From Primulina eburnea (Eukaryota; Streptophyta; Magnoliopsida; Lamiales; Gesneriaceae): a DNA stretch of 64,000 bases. This document shows positions 20,526-33,050 of this stretch, in pieces; the stretch's first letter is position 1, and each line of letters opens with the position of its first letter. A program made the translations under genes and the position numbers. Under the pieces are notes generated by a model. That model did no database searches, was not told the DNA's origin, and saw only the letters and a list, made by a program, of their open reading frames with translations. The DNA lies in the NCBI RefSeq assembly GCF_022965805.1, contig NC_133103.1:32799635-32863634 (forward strand). Direction: 5' to 3'.

Positions 20526-20720
20526 CACATTTTTTTTTAAAAAAAAATTAACCTGCAAAAATAAAAGATTCAAATTAATACTTAAATATAGAAAATTAAA
20601 AATATTAATTAAGAAATTGAGTTAAAATAATAAATTAGAACAACTGCGAAATTAAATAAATGCGGGATGCCTCCCACACAGCGCTTGGTTTAACGTCATC
20701 AGCCCGACTACCAGTTTTGC

Positions 20721-23700
20721 TCAATTGGGTTCACTCAGACTGAAATTGTCAATATTCCTCACTTCGGTTCCATAGTATGCTTTAACCAGCTGTCCATTGA
20801 CCTTGAAAGTTCGTCCATCACTGCACTTCAACTCGATAGCCCCATGAGGATATACTGTTTCCACTACAAATGGCCCTGACCAACGTGATTTCAGCTTACC
20901 AGGAAACAACTTTAGACGAGAATTAAATATTAGTACTTGTTGTCCTGGTTTGAGCTCCCTTCGGACAATGATTTTGTCGTGCCACTTCTTAGTGTGCTCC
21001 TTGTAGATTTTGGCATTTTCATATGCGTCATTTCTGAATTCATCCATCTCACTTAACTGCAGTTTTCTGACATCGCCAGAAGCTTCAGGTCGAAGTTCAA
21101 CTTTTTAACTGCCCAAAATGCTCGGTGCTCCAGTTCTAGTGGCAAGTGGCATGCTTTCCCAAAAACTAACCTATAGGGAGACATCCCAATAGTCGTCTTG
21201 AATGCGGTCCGATAAGCCCATAACGCATCATCCAACTTCATAGCCAAATCCCTCCGGTTGGTGTTGACAGTCTTTTCCAAAATTTGCTTAATTTCCCGGT
21301 TGGATACTTCAGCTTGGCCATTCGATTGAGGGTGATATGCTAGTACCACTTTGTGCTTCACGCTGTATTTAGCCAAAAGTGAGTTGAAAATTCTATTGCA
21401 AAAATGCGTACCTTCATCACTTATGATGGCTCTCGGTGTTCCAAATCTGGTGAAGATGTTCTTATGCACAAATTTCGCTACAACATGAGAGTCATTAGTA
21501 CTGGTGGCGATTGCTTCCACCCATTTCGATACATAATCAACAGCTAACAGGATATAAGAATTACCAAAAGAAGGGGGAAAGGGTCCCATAAAATCTATGC
21601 CCCAAACATCAAAAAGTTCCACCTCCAAAACATTTGTCAGTGGTAATTCGTGACACCTAGAGATGTTTCCTAGCCTTTGGCATCTATCACATGATTTTAC
21701 TAAGGTATAACTATCCTTAAACAAACTAGGCCAGTAAAAACCAGATTGTAATACCTTACCTGCTGTTCGTGATGCTCCGAAATGTCCACCATATGGTGAA
21801 GAATGACATTTCTCCAAAATTTGTTGGGCTTCGAGACCCTCCACGCATCTCCTAATCACTTGGTCAGCACACCTCTTGTACATAAATGGGTCATCCCAAT
21901 AATAAAACTTGATATGATGGACAAACTTCTTCTTTTGATGATAGCTCAGGTCTGGAGGAAGGGTACCACAAGACAAAAAATTTGGAATATCAGCAAACCA
22001 AGGAATTACAGTGTTTACCTCAAAGAGTTGCTCATCCGGAAAAGTTTCCTGTATAGCTCCCTCTTCTTTCTTCTCCTCCAACTCAGGCCTCGACAAATGA
22101 TCAGCTACTTGATTCTCACTACCTTTTTTATCCTTGACCTCGAAGTCAAATTCTTGTAGTAGAAAAATCCACCTTATCAAGCGTGGTTTTGCATCTTTCT
22201 TGGCGAAAAGGTAGCGAATGGCTGCATGGTCAATGAAAACGATTACCTTTGTGCCAATCAAATAAGGCCTGAATTTGTCGAAGGCAAACACTACTGCAAG
22301 AATCTCTTTCTCGGTCGTAGTGTAATTCTGCTGAGCAGCATCCATCGTACGGCTTGCGTAGTAAATCGCCCTAAACATCTTGTCCTTTCTTTGGCCTAAG
22401 ACAGCGCCCACTGCATAATCACTTGCATCACACATTAGTTCAAAGGGCTCCTTCCAGTCCGACACTATCATGATCGGTGCGGTCACCAATGCCATTTTAA
22501 TCTTCTCGAATGCCTGCAAACAATCATCATCAAATATAAAAGTCGACTCTTTTTCAAGCAAGTTACACAGGGGTTTAGTAATTTTGGAAAAGTCTCTAAT
22601 AAATCTACGATAGAACCCCGCATGTCCGAGAAAACTCCGTATTCCTTTGATGTTCTTTGGTGGGGGAAGTTTTTCGATCGCGACGACTTTAGCTCGGTCC
22701 ACCTCTAATCCCTTAGACGACACTTTATGTCCGAGAACAATACCTTCTTGGACCATAAAGTGACACTTCTCCCAATTAAGAACTAGGTTCTTATCCTGGC
22801 ATCTCTGCAAAACGAGGGATAAGTTATGTAAACAATGATCAAACGACGAACCGAATACCGAAAAGTCATCCATGAAGACTTCCATTATTTCCTCCACCAT
22901 ATCTGCAAAAATGGCCATCATACACCTCTGGAAAGTGGCAGGTGCATTGCATAGCCCAAACGGCATTCTCCGAAAAGCAAACGTGCCATAGGGACACGTG
23001 AAAGTAGTCTTCTCTCGATCTTCTGGCGCTATAGCAATTTGGTTATATCTTGAATAGCCATCTAAAAAACAATAATGACAATAGCCAGCAAGTCTATCAA
23101 GCATTTGATCAATAAAAGGCAGTGGAAAATGATCTTTACGTGTGGCATTGTTTAACTTTCGATAATCAATACAAACTCGCCAGCCAGTTACTGTACGAGT
23201 AGATATCAGTTCGTCATTTTCATTTTTCACCACAGTTATTCCACCCTTTTTTGGTACAACTTGTACAGGAGACACCCAATTACTATCAGAAATGGCATAA
23301 ATCACACCAGCATTTAGTAATTTCAGTACCTCGTTTTTCACAACCTCTTTCATTGCTGGGTTCAACCTCCTCTGGTGATCCACATAAGGAGTATACGACT
23401 CCTCCATCAAAATTTTATGCATGCATATAGTGGTGTTAATTCCCCTAATATCAGAAATCGACCATCCTAAAGCAGCTTTAAATTTCCTCAATACTCTCAA
23501 TAATTTATCTTTTTCAGTACAAGTAAGAAAGGAAGAGATGATTATCGGATATGTCGACTTTTCACCTAAAACTGCATAACAAAGGTGGCTTGGCAGTTCC
23601 TTTAAGTCAGGAGAAGGTGCTTTTACCTCAATTTTCTCATTTACATTCAACTCTTCAGGCAGTGCATCTTTTCTCCTTTCTTTCTTTGATCCATCAAGAG

Positions 23701-24324
23701 CCACGAGTTGCTCTTTCACTTCCCAGTCGTCTTCATCAGCAGTTCCTGCAGCACCTATCAAACAGCTCTCCAGGGGATCCCTAGTTTCTGCACAATCAAA
23801 ATACATACAAGAGTCTAAAATATCAATGCTTTTACAAGTGCTTACCTCATTTGACTCCTTCATGGCGTGGTAGATATTAAAGATGACAGCTTCTCCTCCA
23901 ACTCTTAGGGTGAGTTCACCCTTGTGCACGTCTATCAAAGCCCTTCCAGTTGCCAGAAACGGTCTCCCAAAGATTAATGGCGCATCATGATCCTCTTCCA
24001 TATCTAAAATCACAAAATCAGCAGGAAAGATAAATTTATCCACTTTTACCAATACATCTTCGACGATTCCATGTGGATACGTGAGACTTCTGTCCGCAAG
24101 CCGCAAGGTGATCGTGGTTGGTTTAACCTCTCCAAGCTCCAACTCCCTGTAAATAGAAAATGACATCAAATTAATACTCGCTCCTAAATCACATAAAGCT
24201 TTACTACATTTAGAACCACCAATAAAGCAAGGAATAGTAAAACTCCCTGGATCTTTTAATTTCTGTGGTAGCTTCTTCTGCAGTATGGCGCTACACTCTT
24301 CGGTAAGGTTCACAGTCTCAAACT
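20721..24324 (-). pseudogene. pol: Athila-like pol: protease, RT, RNase H, integrase (frameshifted at both ends)
   Basis: The main frame is 24313-21053 (1086 codons from a GTG; there is no real ATG because it should continue from gag). Protease: [11 protein letters not shown] near residue 42. [18 protein letters not shown] and [10 protein letters not shown]. RNase [15 protein letters not shown]. Integrase: zinc-binding H-x-H/C-x2-C in [12 protein letters not shown]...CDRCQ, then catalytic D in [11 protein letters not shown] in ISDEGTHF and E in [11 protein letters not shown]. Near 21080 a one-base shift moves the C-terminal part into the frame 21047-20721 ([15 protein letters not shown] to SLSEPN). 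At the N-terminus a five-base duplication near 24345 separates it from gag. Confidence 0.85.
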
Positions 24325-25977
24325 CCTGCAGCTTCCTCTTCTTAACATCACATCTTTGATAAACTTTGCATAATTCGGCATTTGCTCCAAAGCATCAGCA
24401 AATGGTATGTTGATGTGTATCTTCTTAAAAATCTCCAAAAATTTTGCAAACTGATCATCCAATTTATTCTTTTTGAATCTTTGAGGGTATGGAAGGGTCG
24501 GTTTATAAACTGGAGGTCGTTCAACTTCCACTTCTGTCTTGGATTCATCATTTTTACCTTCTTCAACTATCTTTTCACTTTCCACTCTCTCTTTAGGAAT
24601 TTGTACATCCAATTCCTTTCCACTCCTCAAAGTGACTGCCTTACACTGCTCTTTCGGGTTAACCTCGGTGTTACTAGGAAACTGACCCCTATTCTGATCT
24701 CTCAATGCGGTAGCCAACTGTCCAATTTGAGTTTCCAAAGATTTCATTGTGGCACCCATATTTCCCATGTGAGTTTCCATATTGTCAAGGCGAGATTAAG
24801 TCTGTGCCATCCTCTTGCCGGACTCAGCAACAAATGTTCCTACTAAATCCTCAAATGAAGGTTTCCCTTCCCCCTTTGATGTATTGAACCCCGATGGAGG
24901 ATTCAACACATTCTTATTATTTGCATAAGAAAAATTTTCATGATTTCTTAATCCTGGATGATAAGTATTAGGGGGAGGGTTACCTCGATATCCTCCAAAT
25001 CCTCCAAAATTTCTGTTGTTGACGTACTGCGCTTCTTCAGGAATAGATTGTTCTTCTGCAACAGTTGATGGAATCTCAGTTTCTGATATGCTCACTTTGT
25101 TCATAGCTGCGAGTTGTGTGGTCAGTGCTGATACCTGTGCAGTGAGTGACGTAATGGGATCCACAGCATAAACTCCAGCTGTCCTTTTTACTCCTGCCCT
25201 TTCTGACGGCCACTGGTAGCTATTTATTGTCATCTGTTTGAGCAAGTCATAAGCTTGCTCAGGAGATTTGGCAAAGATCGTGCCACCAGCTGCAGCATCC
25301 ACTGTTCCTCTTGTTTGCCCATTTAGACCGTTGTAGAATAAATCAATCTGCACCCAGTCTTCGAAGCCATGATTTGGGCACTTTCTCAACAGCTCCTTGT
25401 ATCTTTCCCATGCCTCATACAATTGTTCAAAATCAGTCTGCCTGAACGTGCTAATCTCAATCTTCAACTGTGCAGACTTTGCAGGGGGGAAATATTTTGC
25501 CAGAAATTCTGTCGCCAGCTCATGCCATGTCGTGATGCTTCCCAAGAGAAGCGATTGGAGCCATCCTCGAGCTTGATCCCTAAGAGAAAACGAAAACAAA
25601 CGCAGTCTAATAATATCATCAGGAACATTATTAATCTTTACCGTATCCGTTATCTCCAAGAAGGTTCTCAGGTGGACGTGAGGATCAGAGGTGGTTGTCC
25701 CAGCAAACTGGTTTTGCTGCACCATATTGATTAAAGCTGGCTTCAATTCAAAATTATTGGCGTTGATTGTCCCTCTTGCAATACCAGAGTAATGATTGTT
25801 GATCACTGGTCGGAAGTGATCTCTGATAGGAATCGCCTCTGGCTGGGCGTGTCTGTCATTCTCTCTGTTCTCAGCCATTGCTTGGATCTCTTCTCTTCTT
25901 GCTTTCCTCAATCTTCTCGTAGTTCTTTCGATCTCTGGATCAAAAATAAGCAAGTCAGAGTTTTGCGATCTTAGCAT
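24310..25977 (-). pseudogene. gag: Athila-like gag with one in-frame stop
   Basis: ATG at 25977. The first part, to TAA at 24796-24798, holds the retrotransposon gag domain (RLRLFSFSLRDQARGWLQSL, HELATEFLAKYFPP and NHGFEDWVQIDLFYNGL) and a Gly/Asn-rich tail. The same frame continues through METHMGNMGATMKSLETQIGQLA and AVTLRSGKELD to 24310, where a duplicated GATGT shifts the frame. In intact relatives gag and pol form one frame, so the TAA and the duplication are losses. Confidence 0.82.
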
Positions 25978-26096
25978 ACACTGTCAAACAGGAAAAAATG
26001 AAAAACTTAATCAATATAAAACAAAATAAAATAAAAGCTCTAAATTAAAATCTAGACTAATTGGTAACAATACTGATATAAATTCAAATTTGACAC

Positions 26097-26114
26097 TCCC
26101 CGGCAACGGCGCCA
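26097..26114 (-). other. Primer-binding site (tRNA-Asp type) of Athila-like copy 1
   Basis: Minus strand TGGCGCCGTTGCCGGGGA, six bases from the 5' LTR. Complementary to the acceptor end of plant tRNA-Asp, the primer usual for Athila/Tat elements. Confidence 0.8.
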
Positions 26115-26120
26115 AAAACT

Positions 26121-27564
26121 TGTTGCGATTTTCACTACCGCAAGTGTACGGTGTCAAGTTTTAGTACTGGTTAGACTACGGATATCGATCCCACGAGGAG
26201 TGTGTGTAAAATTGTATATCAATTCTTGTAATTAAAATATTCCAAACTTTATCTAGAAAATTCGTACGAGAATTGGTTTGTTAAAAACAATTAAATTGCG
26301 AATGAATAATAATTCGAATTACCGAATGGAGAAATATCAGTGATAGAAAATATCTAGAGGAATGATTTCACTAAGTTTCTACGATTATTCTTCCTGGTAG
26401 CATTTAAATTCTTGAATTCCTATTATTTAATGGCCAAGAATACTTGCGTATTTTATTCCCCCTTTCCCAAGTGACGAATAACTGTATCATTCAAATTCGA
26501 TTCAATTATTCCTAATACAAATCTAAGTTTAATTGATATATGAAATTAATGTTCTTACCTAAGCCTCGCAAAAGTTATACGCCTTCCGAACGATATAAAC
26601 ATCCCACGATGTGCCTCTAGTGATCTATAATCCTAGTCCCTCTCCCGAGTTGCAGAATTAATCACAACATACAATTTATGGCCAGTAAATTGCAATGAAA
26701 CAAGAGTAGAGAACACAATTATATAAAACGGAATCCAATCATAAAAATATCCACGTCAAATCATCGTATAGACAAAGCTACGTCAACCTCTAGAATGGAA
26801 ATTTAGTTCATCACGAAATCCAAGAGAAAACAAGACATGTTTGTGATTCTAGACATCGCCACGCAATAAAATAAAGAGACAAAGGGAAAGATAACAAATC
26901 TGAAGCGTCGTCTCTGTCCCCAGATCCGTCGTTCTTCGTAGTTGTGATCGATCTTCGCGTTTCGTGCCTTCGTCTCGCCTTCGCTCCGAGTCTTCCTCTG
27001 TATTTTCGTCCAAAACGGCGTGTGTCCCTTCTGACCTAGCGGTGCGCATTATATAGTGATTTATGGGACGCCGTGCGCGCGGGTGCGCGTGATATTGCGC
27101 TGCTGCACGCGCTACTGTGTTTGGCCTTGCATGTGTGCGCGCGGTTGCGCGTAATCTCGCGCACCAGCGTGAAAGTTTCTGTGCATTCGCTTCTTCTGTG
27201 CGCGCGCGGGTGCGCGCGCGGGTGCGCGTGATGTCGCGCGGTGGCGCGCGATGTTCTGCTCGGGTGCTTGTCTTTGCGCGCGCGACTGCGCGCGATGTGG
27301 CACGATGGCGTGCGACTCACTGGTCTTGCATTTGTATGGGTGCGCGTGCGCCTGCGCGTGAATTGGCGCGGCCGTGCGTACACATCTGTCTGGTGGCGTG
27401 CTCATGGTCGTGCACTTCTTGGTCCACTTGGCTTCGTCTTCGCTATTTTCCCCATTCCTGTAATGACAACAGAAACAAACCAAAAAAACGCATAATTCTG
27501 TTCGAAACAAGCATTATTCAAAATGGATTCTAATATAATTTAAGTGCAAATCTTGCACTTATCA
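26121..27564 (-). repeat. 5' LTR of Athila-like copy 1
   Basis: 1444 bp, partner of 15543-16937. It contains a GC-rich block at about 27070-27400 with more GCGCGCGGGTGCGCGTG units than the other LTR. GTTTG follows at 27565-27569. Confidence 0.88.
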
Positions 27565-27569
27565 GTTTG

Positions 27570-29320
27570 TGATAAATTATTAGATATATGATTTATCAAT
27601 TAATTAAATTGTTTAATTAATTGATGTTAATATTTGATATTAAATGCATGAAGGATGATCGAGAGCCTTGACCAATGTGTTAGGTGTATTTTAGGATATT
27701 TTACAGTTTTATTCATTTTAATATTTGATATTATTAAAGTGGGCCTGGTTTATGGCCCGTTCCCACCCCCATGAGATGTATCCCTTATGTGCCATGGCTA
27801 TTTAAATGTAATGATTAGAAATAGTGGGAGATCAAGACTGGAAGATGGTGGACCCGATGAACGAGATGAAGACATGTAAAATATTGGAAGCACTTGTAAT
27901 AGTTGCATTTGCATCCCTGCATTCACCTAGGTTTGGACCTGGATCCATATATGGCTCACATGGATATAATAGTGTTGGCAATCGATCATCCTTATTTATT
28001 GTTGAATGTCATATTATGAATATGCGATATATAGTAGTATGCATGTATGTATATTATTAGATAATATAGTTGCATGAATCCGGCAAACATACAAACTCGT
28101 GGCACACGATTTTTAAATTAAAATGATGAGACAATTTTTAAATTAAAATCCCTCATTTTGAATATGATTCAAAATTTATATCAAACCGTAAAAGTAAAAA
28201 TTAAAAGAGTTTAATTTTTTCTTGCCTTCCATCAACCGTGGTTGCATGTTGATCGCTACCCGCAGACAGTGTCTGGCTCATATTATTGGGGAAGCCTGTA
28301 CGCCGGAAAGCTGTGACTTCCACCGGACATATGATGTGAATTGAGTGGAATTTCCATGACTTCGGCTCATATTATTGGGGAAACTCATGACGACCGTCTA
28401 CTACAATTCAACATTGATGGGTCGGTTTGACACGCGAAAATAAACGACGTCATATTATTATGTCCTTATTAAACGTGAGGCAAAACATGCGGAGGTTGCA
28501 TAGGGATGCAATTGGATTCTACCTTTTAGAAATTATAATTGGCTGATATTATTCGGGATTATAATTGGCTAATTGGACTCTACGTGCCCACTAAGGAAAT
28601 ACGATTTCCCTTTTTCATCAGAGGGTGGTGGAAATGTCAAAATAGTGGAAGGGAGATTTATAAAATAAAAATCCATATTTTATATCTTAAAATTATTTTA
28701 AAATAATCAGCAACTATTATTCTGTTTCCATATCCGTATATTTTCGATTTCGTCACGTAATAATTTTTGTTATTAACAAGCTAACCGAATCTAATTTCAA
28801 GACTGGTTGGGAAAATTGTTCTGAGTTCGGAGAAAATGACATACACACTAATATCAGTCTTGTTGAACTGACAATGCATGCAAGATGGTGGGACCATAGT
28901 GTGCAAGCTAAAGTGTAATGTGCTCGCTTCTATATCAAATGAACTGTAGGGACAGTTTGAGAAAATTTTGAATGCTGCTGACATTCGAATGCACGTGCAA
29001 GAGTTGCATGGTGCTTGAAACTCGTACAATGATGCAAACCACTTTTAAAAGCTCATGAGTACACACATGCAAGTTGGGGCTTTGGCCCATGAGCGTGGTG
29101 TATATATGATTGGGTTTAATGAGAAAGTGGTGAGCCTGGAATATGTGATTCCTAACGAGTAAATTGATAACATCAATTTGTTGTCATTCTCTTTATCATT
29201 TGACGGGTTTATGTTGAACTTCAATTTGAATAAAATTGATGATAGCCTTGAAGAGCTATTCAACATGCTTATGACTTATGAAGTCATCATAAAATAGGAA
29301 AATGTTTTTTCCTAGTTGCG
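27570..29320 (+). pseudogene. gag: Leader and decayed gag of the composite copia element
   Basis: Resumes the copia interior after the nested Athila-like element. No long frame remains, but in changing frames 28800-29300 reads fragments of a UBN2-type gag: VQELHGA, then KLMSTHMQVGALAHERGVYMIGFNEKV, then LLSFSLSFDGFMLNFNLNKIDDSLEELFNMLMTYE, with stops between. The upstream part (27570-28780) is an untranslated leader with two similar GGCTCATATTATTGGGGAA segments (28274 and 28363). Expression is not possible. Confidence 0.65.
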
Positions 29321-29329
29321 CTTGTTGAC

Positions 29330-29536
29330 ATGAACAAAAGTGGCCCGCAATGTAAGGGAAAGAAATGTTCTGCCCCTCACAAGAAAAACCCAATAAGAGG
29401 CTTACTCCGAAGGACACTTAAACGGTCCACAAAGCCCGATAAGTCAGAACACATTTGTTTCACTGCAATAAAAATGGACATAAGAAATTATCTGGGCCAA
29501 AATGTTTTGGGAATGATAAGTGAATGTCCAAAGTAA
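29330..29536 (+). pseudogene. Copia gag zinc-knuckle region, frameshifted
   Basis: MNKSGPQCKGKKCSAPHKK continues the gag tail. At about 29455-29480 the CCHC knuckle motif (..ICF.C..NGH..) is recognisable only when the frame changes by one base, so the knuckle is broken. Downstream the sequence jumps straight to pre-integrase sequence: the protease D-S-G region is missing. Confidence 0.6.
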
Positions 29537-30474
29537 ACAGTATTTCAACAATGAACAAAAGAAAGTTCGATGATCCAAATCCCGCACAAATATGGCACGC
29601 TAGACTAGGTCACATTTCTCAAAGAATGATGCACAAGCTAGTGGGAGAATGCATGTTTGACTTGTCAGACATAAATTCTCTACTTACCCGTGAGACCTTT
29701 CTGAAAAGAAAAATGACCAAGACTCCATTCGATGGAAACGTGGAACGTGCACATGGTCTACTGGATTTGATCCACACAGACGTTTGTGGCCCGCTAAGTG
29801 TTAGCACAAATTTTGGGCATTCCTACTTTATTACCTTTACTGATGACCATTTGAGTTATGGGTACGTTTATTTGATGAAACACAAATCTGAAGCGTTTGA
29901 AAAGTTCAAAGAATTCAGATCTGAAGTAGAAAATCAGCTAGAAAGAAGTATTAAGGCACTTCGATCTGATCGAGGTGTAGAATACTTAAGTGCTGAATTT
30001 TTGGGTTATCTAAAAGAGAATGTGATTCTCTCACAGTGGACTCCACCAGCAACACCACAATTGAATAGTGTTTCTGAACATTGTAAGCGAACCTTGTTCG
30101 ACATGGTTCGATCAATGATGAGAATCACTGAATTGCCTACATCGTTTTGGGGCTTTGCGCTTGAAACCGCGGCAATGTTGTTGAATAATGTCTATACTAG
30201 AGCAGTGGATAAAACACCATATGAGATATGGGTGGTAAAAACTCCCAAATATTCTTACATGAGAATATGGAGATTTCTTGCTTACGTGAAGCAGACAGTG
30301 GGAGACAAATTGGATAGTAGATCCACTTTGTGCTACTTTGTAGGATATCCAAAGAATTATGTTGGGTATTATTTCTATCGTCCCAATGAAGCAAAAGTGT
30401 TTGTTTCAAGAAATGCCACCTTTTTGGAAAAGAAATTTCTATTAGATAGAAAAAGGCAAGATTATAGAACTTGA
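29524..30474 (+). CDS. pol: Copia pre-integrase and integrase segment (protease missing)
   Basis: 316 codons. The gag_pre-integrase zinc-binding region reads WHARLGHIS (H-x-H part) but lacks the usual C-x2-C, since LTRETFLKRKMTK stands where ..CESCL.GKMTK is normal. The integrase core follows: LIHTDVCGPL, RSDRGVEYLS and, instead of NGVSERRNRT, LNSVSEHCKRT, which retains the catalytic Glu. The C-terminal integrase region reads VDKTPYEIW to YRPNEAKVFVSRNATF. A one-base shift near 30460 moves the reading to the next frame (ELDEIQDTPS). Without protease and zinc site it is very unlikely to be functional. Confidence 0.75.
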   Translation: MSKVNSISTMNKRKFDDPNPAQIWHARLGHISQRMMHKLVGECMFDLSDINSLLTRETFLKRKMTKTPFDGNVERAHGLLDLIHTDVCGPLSVSTNFGHSYFITFTDDHLSYGYVYLMKHKSEAFEKFKEFRSEVENQLERSIKALRSDRGVEYLSAEFLGYLKENVILSQWTPPATPQLNSVSEHCKRTLFDMVRSMMRITELPTSFWGFALETAAMLLNNVYTRAVDKTPYEIWVVKTPKYSYMRIWRFLAYVKQTVGDKLDSRSTLCYFVGYPKNYVGYYFYRPNEAKVFVSRNATFLEKKFLLDRKRQDYRT

Positions 30475-32210
30475 TGAAATTCAAGATACTCCCTCAACTA
30501 TAGTAGTTGAACTTAATCTCCAACAACCAGTAGTTGAAGTACAAGCTCCTAGGAGGTCTGATAGTGTTATTAGACCACCTGCTAGATATATGCTTCTTCA
30601 TGAACAAGACCATGATGAGTCTTGTGTTGGATGTGATCCAATGAACTTTAAGGAAGCAATATCTGATACTGATTCAACCAAATGGCTTGAAGCCATGCAG
30701 TCATAAATGGACTCTATGTATTCAAACCAAGTCTGGACATTGGTGGATCAACCTGAAGGAATCGTTCCTATAGGGTGCAAATGGATCTACAAAAGAAAGC
30801 TTGGGGCGAATGGGAAGGTAGTGACCTTCAAAGCAAGTCCGGTTGCCAAAGGATATACTCAAAGGCAAGGAGTTGACTATGAGGAAACCTTTTCACCAGT
30901 TGCTATGTTTAAGTCCATTAGAATACTACTAGCCATAGCAGCATGGTATGACTATGCGATATGGAAAATGGATGTAAAGACTGCATTCCTCAATGGAGAC
31001 ATCAAAGAAGAAATTTATATGTCTCAACCTGAGGGATACACATCAGTATGAAGTGAGCATAAGGTATGCAAACTTCAGAGATCAATATATGGTCTGAAGC
31101 AGGCATCAAGGAGTTGAAACCTCATATTTGATAGCACTATCAAAGAGTTTGGTTTTGCTAAGAATCCTGAGGAACCATGTGTGTACAAGAAAGTTAGTGG
31201 GAGTGTAGTGACATTCCTAGTACTTTATGTTGATGATATCCTGCTCATTAGGAATGATGTAGGATTACTGCAATCAACTAAAGTATGGTTAGCAACTAAA
31301 TTCTCCATGAAAGACATGGGTGAAGCATCCTATGTATTGAGAATACAAATCTATAGAGATAGATCAAAAGGATGCTAGGGGTAACCCAAGCGATTTATAT
31401 CGATATCATTCTAAATAGATTCTCTATGGAAGAGTCCAAGAGAGGATACTTACCAATGTGTCATGATGTTACTCTATCTAATGCAATGTGCCCCAAGACT
31501 GATGGAAAGATAGAGATGATGACACGTATTACATATGCGTCAGCTATTGGTAGTATCATGTATGGTATGATATCGACACGTCTTGATGTTGCTTACGCTC
31601 TGAGTGTTACAAGCAAATATCAGGTGAACCCTGGTCCAATGCATTGGAAGGCCGTGAAAGATATTCTTAAGTACTTGAGAAGGATTAAGAACTTGTTCAT
31701 GGTCTATGGGGGTGGAGAATTAAAATTGGAAGGCTACACGGATTCTAGCTTCCAATGTGACGTAGATGATTCGAAATCGACCTCTGGTTTTGTATTCATG
31801 CTATATGGTGCGGCTGTCTCTTGGAAAGGTTTCAAGCAAGACACTGTTGCGGATTCCACCACTGAAGCTGAATAAATTATTGCATCTGATGCAACCAAAG
31901 AGGCAATTTGGATAGGAATTTTGTCCAAGAGTTGGGCGCTATTCCTAATGGAGTTGATCCAGTCCCGTTGTACTGCGACAACACTGGTGCCATTGCGCAA
32001 ACAAAGGAACCAAGGTCTCATCAGCGATCCAAACATGTACTGAGGAAGTTCCACATCATACGGGAGATTGTGGGAAGAGGAGACATATCAGTCGAAAGAG
32101 TCTCCTCTGCAGATAATGTTGCTGATCAACTTACAAAGCCCTTGCCAGGACCATTGTTTGAAAAGCATCGCGAAGCAATGGGATTAAGGGTAGTTGGCTC
32201 TAGGGCAAGT
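30450..32210 (+). pseudogene. pol: Copia reverse transcriptase and RNase H, multiply broken
   Basis: Domains in order: linker (PPARYMLLHEQDHDESC), RT start (WLEAMQS), RT (GCKWIYKRKLGANGKV, DYEETFSPVAMFKSIR, MDVKTAFLNGD and LYVDDILLIRND), then RNase H (YTDSSFQCDVDDSKSTSGFVF, VADSTTEAE and LYCDNTGAI). Breaks: TAA after EAMQS (30704), TGA at 31049 and again near 31117, a shift near 31370, TAA after TEAE (31873) and a shift near 31907. Most are single-base events. The end (GLRVVGSRASGR) runs to the purine tract. Confidence 0.85.
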
Positions 32211-32217
32211 GGGAGAT
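32207..32217 (+). other. 3' polypurine tract of the composite copia element
   Basis: AAGTGGGAGAT directly before the 3' LTR start TGTAAGAG at 32218, the standard plant copia arrangement. Confidence 0.8.
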
Positions 32218-32699
32218 TGTAAGAGTAGATGCCCTGCAAGCCAACGGTTGGCTAGGGAATTTATTGACTCAAGTGAAATAAACAATCTTTATTTTAATAT
32301 AATTTAACTTTTAATGGTTTCGTTATACTTTATCTTTATACCCATGCAATCAGCATAGATAAAGTCCTTGATTATGCTTTAATACAAATGAATCGTAATT
32401 CGATGTTGAAACTCATTTGTAAACACTGCATATTCTAAATTCGTTCCTAGTCGATTCAGCTGCCTAAAACATGGATAAAGGTCGCTTGAGCTCGAGACTA
32501 GCATCTGTGATGTTGTGTACTGCGTTTCTTGGTAAGGGCATGGAGATGTCCAAACATGCATATGGGTAGTCATATGATGATTATACCGAACAACACTCCC
32601 TCGGACTTTCCAAGTGGCTATCATTCATCGAGAGGATAAGTCCGTGGTTATGATTGTACACCATTAGTCCTTACGACCCGGGACAACATTGAGGCTCTA
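32218..32699 (+). repeat. 3' LTR of the composite copia element, first part
   Basis: Uninterrupted TGTAAGAGTAGATGCCC start. Matches 12819 onwards in the 5' LTR until CTCTA (32695-32699), where the chromodomain gypsy is inserted. The LTR resumes at 41201. Confidence 0.88.
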
Positions 32700-32827
32700 T
32701 GTAATGCCCGGAAATTTAATCTCAGTAATCTGTAATTATTGATTTATAATTGATAGGATTACAAAAGGATTAATCGGGACATTGAGAAAAGAATTAGAAA
32801 TGGAATGGTGAAGGTGAGGCCGAGGGG

Positions 32828-32965
32828 ACACCGCACCCGCGGCCTAGGAAGCACCGCACCCGCGGTAGTGCTTCGGGGAATATCGTGCATCGAGATCGTA
32901 GGGTGACCGCACCCGCGGTGCTAACAAGACCGCACCCGCGGTGCAGCAACGACCGCACCCGCGGT
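32828..32965. repeat. ACCGCACCCGCGGT array in the gypsy LTR
   Basis: Five copies of ACCGCACCCGCGG separated by 12-37 bases, in an otherwise AT-rich LTR. The same array lies in the other LTR at about 39510-39645. Each unit holds the palindrome CCGCGG. Confidence 0.75.
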
Positions 32966-33015
32966 GTTGCGTGTCTTGCGGAAAATGAGCTACTTGCTGT
33001 GATGCATGCGCGAGT

Positions 33016-33017
<2 letters not shown>

Positions 33018-33049
<32 letters not shown>
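33018..33049. repeat. TA dinucleotide microsatellite
   Basis: About 16 TA units. The matching place in the 3' LTR (about 39700) has only about 8, an expected fast-changing difference. Confidence 0.85.

Positions 33050-33050
<1 letters not shown>

Larger units (their letters stand above)
15543..27564 (-). mobile_element. Athila-like Ty3/gypsy retrotransposon (copy 1), nested in the copia interior
   Basis: 12,022 bp on the minus strand with LTRs 15543-16937 and 26121-27564 and a perfect GTTTG duplication at 15538-15542 and 27565-27569. Order from the 5' LTR: tRNA-Asp primer site, gag, protease-RT-RNase H-integrase, a GC-rich spacer, an extra ORF in the env position, an internal purine tract and the 3' purine tract. 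Gag-pol carries one in-frame stop and two frameshifts. Confidence 0.9.

Noticed and set aside
19859..20573. 217- and 126-codon ORFs upstream of the env-position ORF
   Set aside because: They cross the GC-rich island in two overlapping frames and have no recognisable domain.
21803..22159. 118-codon plus-strand ORF
   Set aside because: Antisense to Athila-like integrase/RNase H sequence.
24382..24846. 154-codon plus-strand ORF
   Set aside because: Antisense to the gag tail of Athila-like copy 1.
27824..28060. 78-codon ORF as a separate gene
   Set aside because: Lies in the copia leader; no homology recognised and no context.
32828..32965. Regularly repeated GC motif resembling a CRISPR array
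   Set aside because: Plant DNA, unit spacing uneven, spacers related to each other, present in both LTRs of a retrotransposon.
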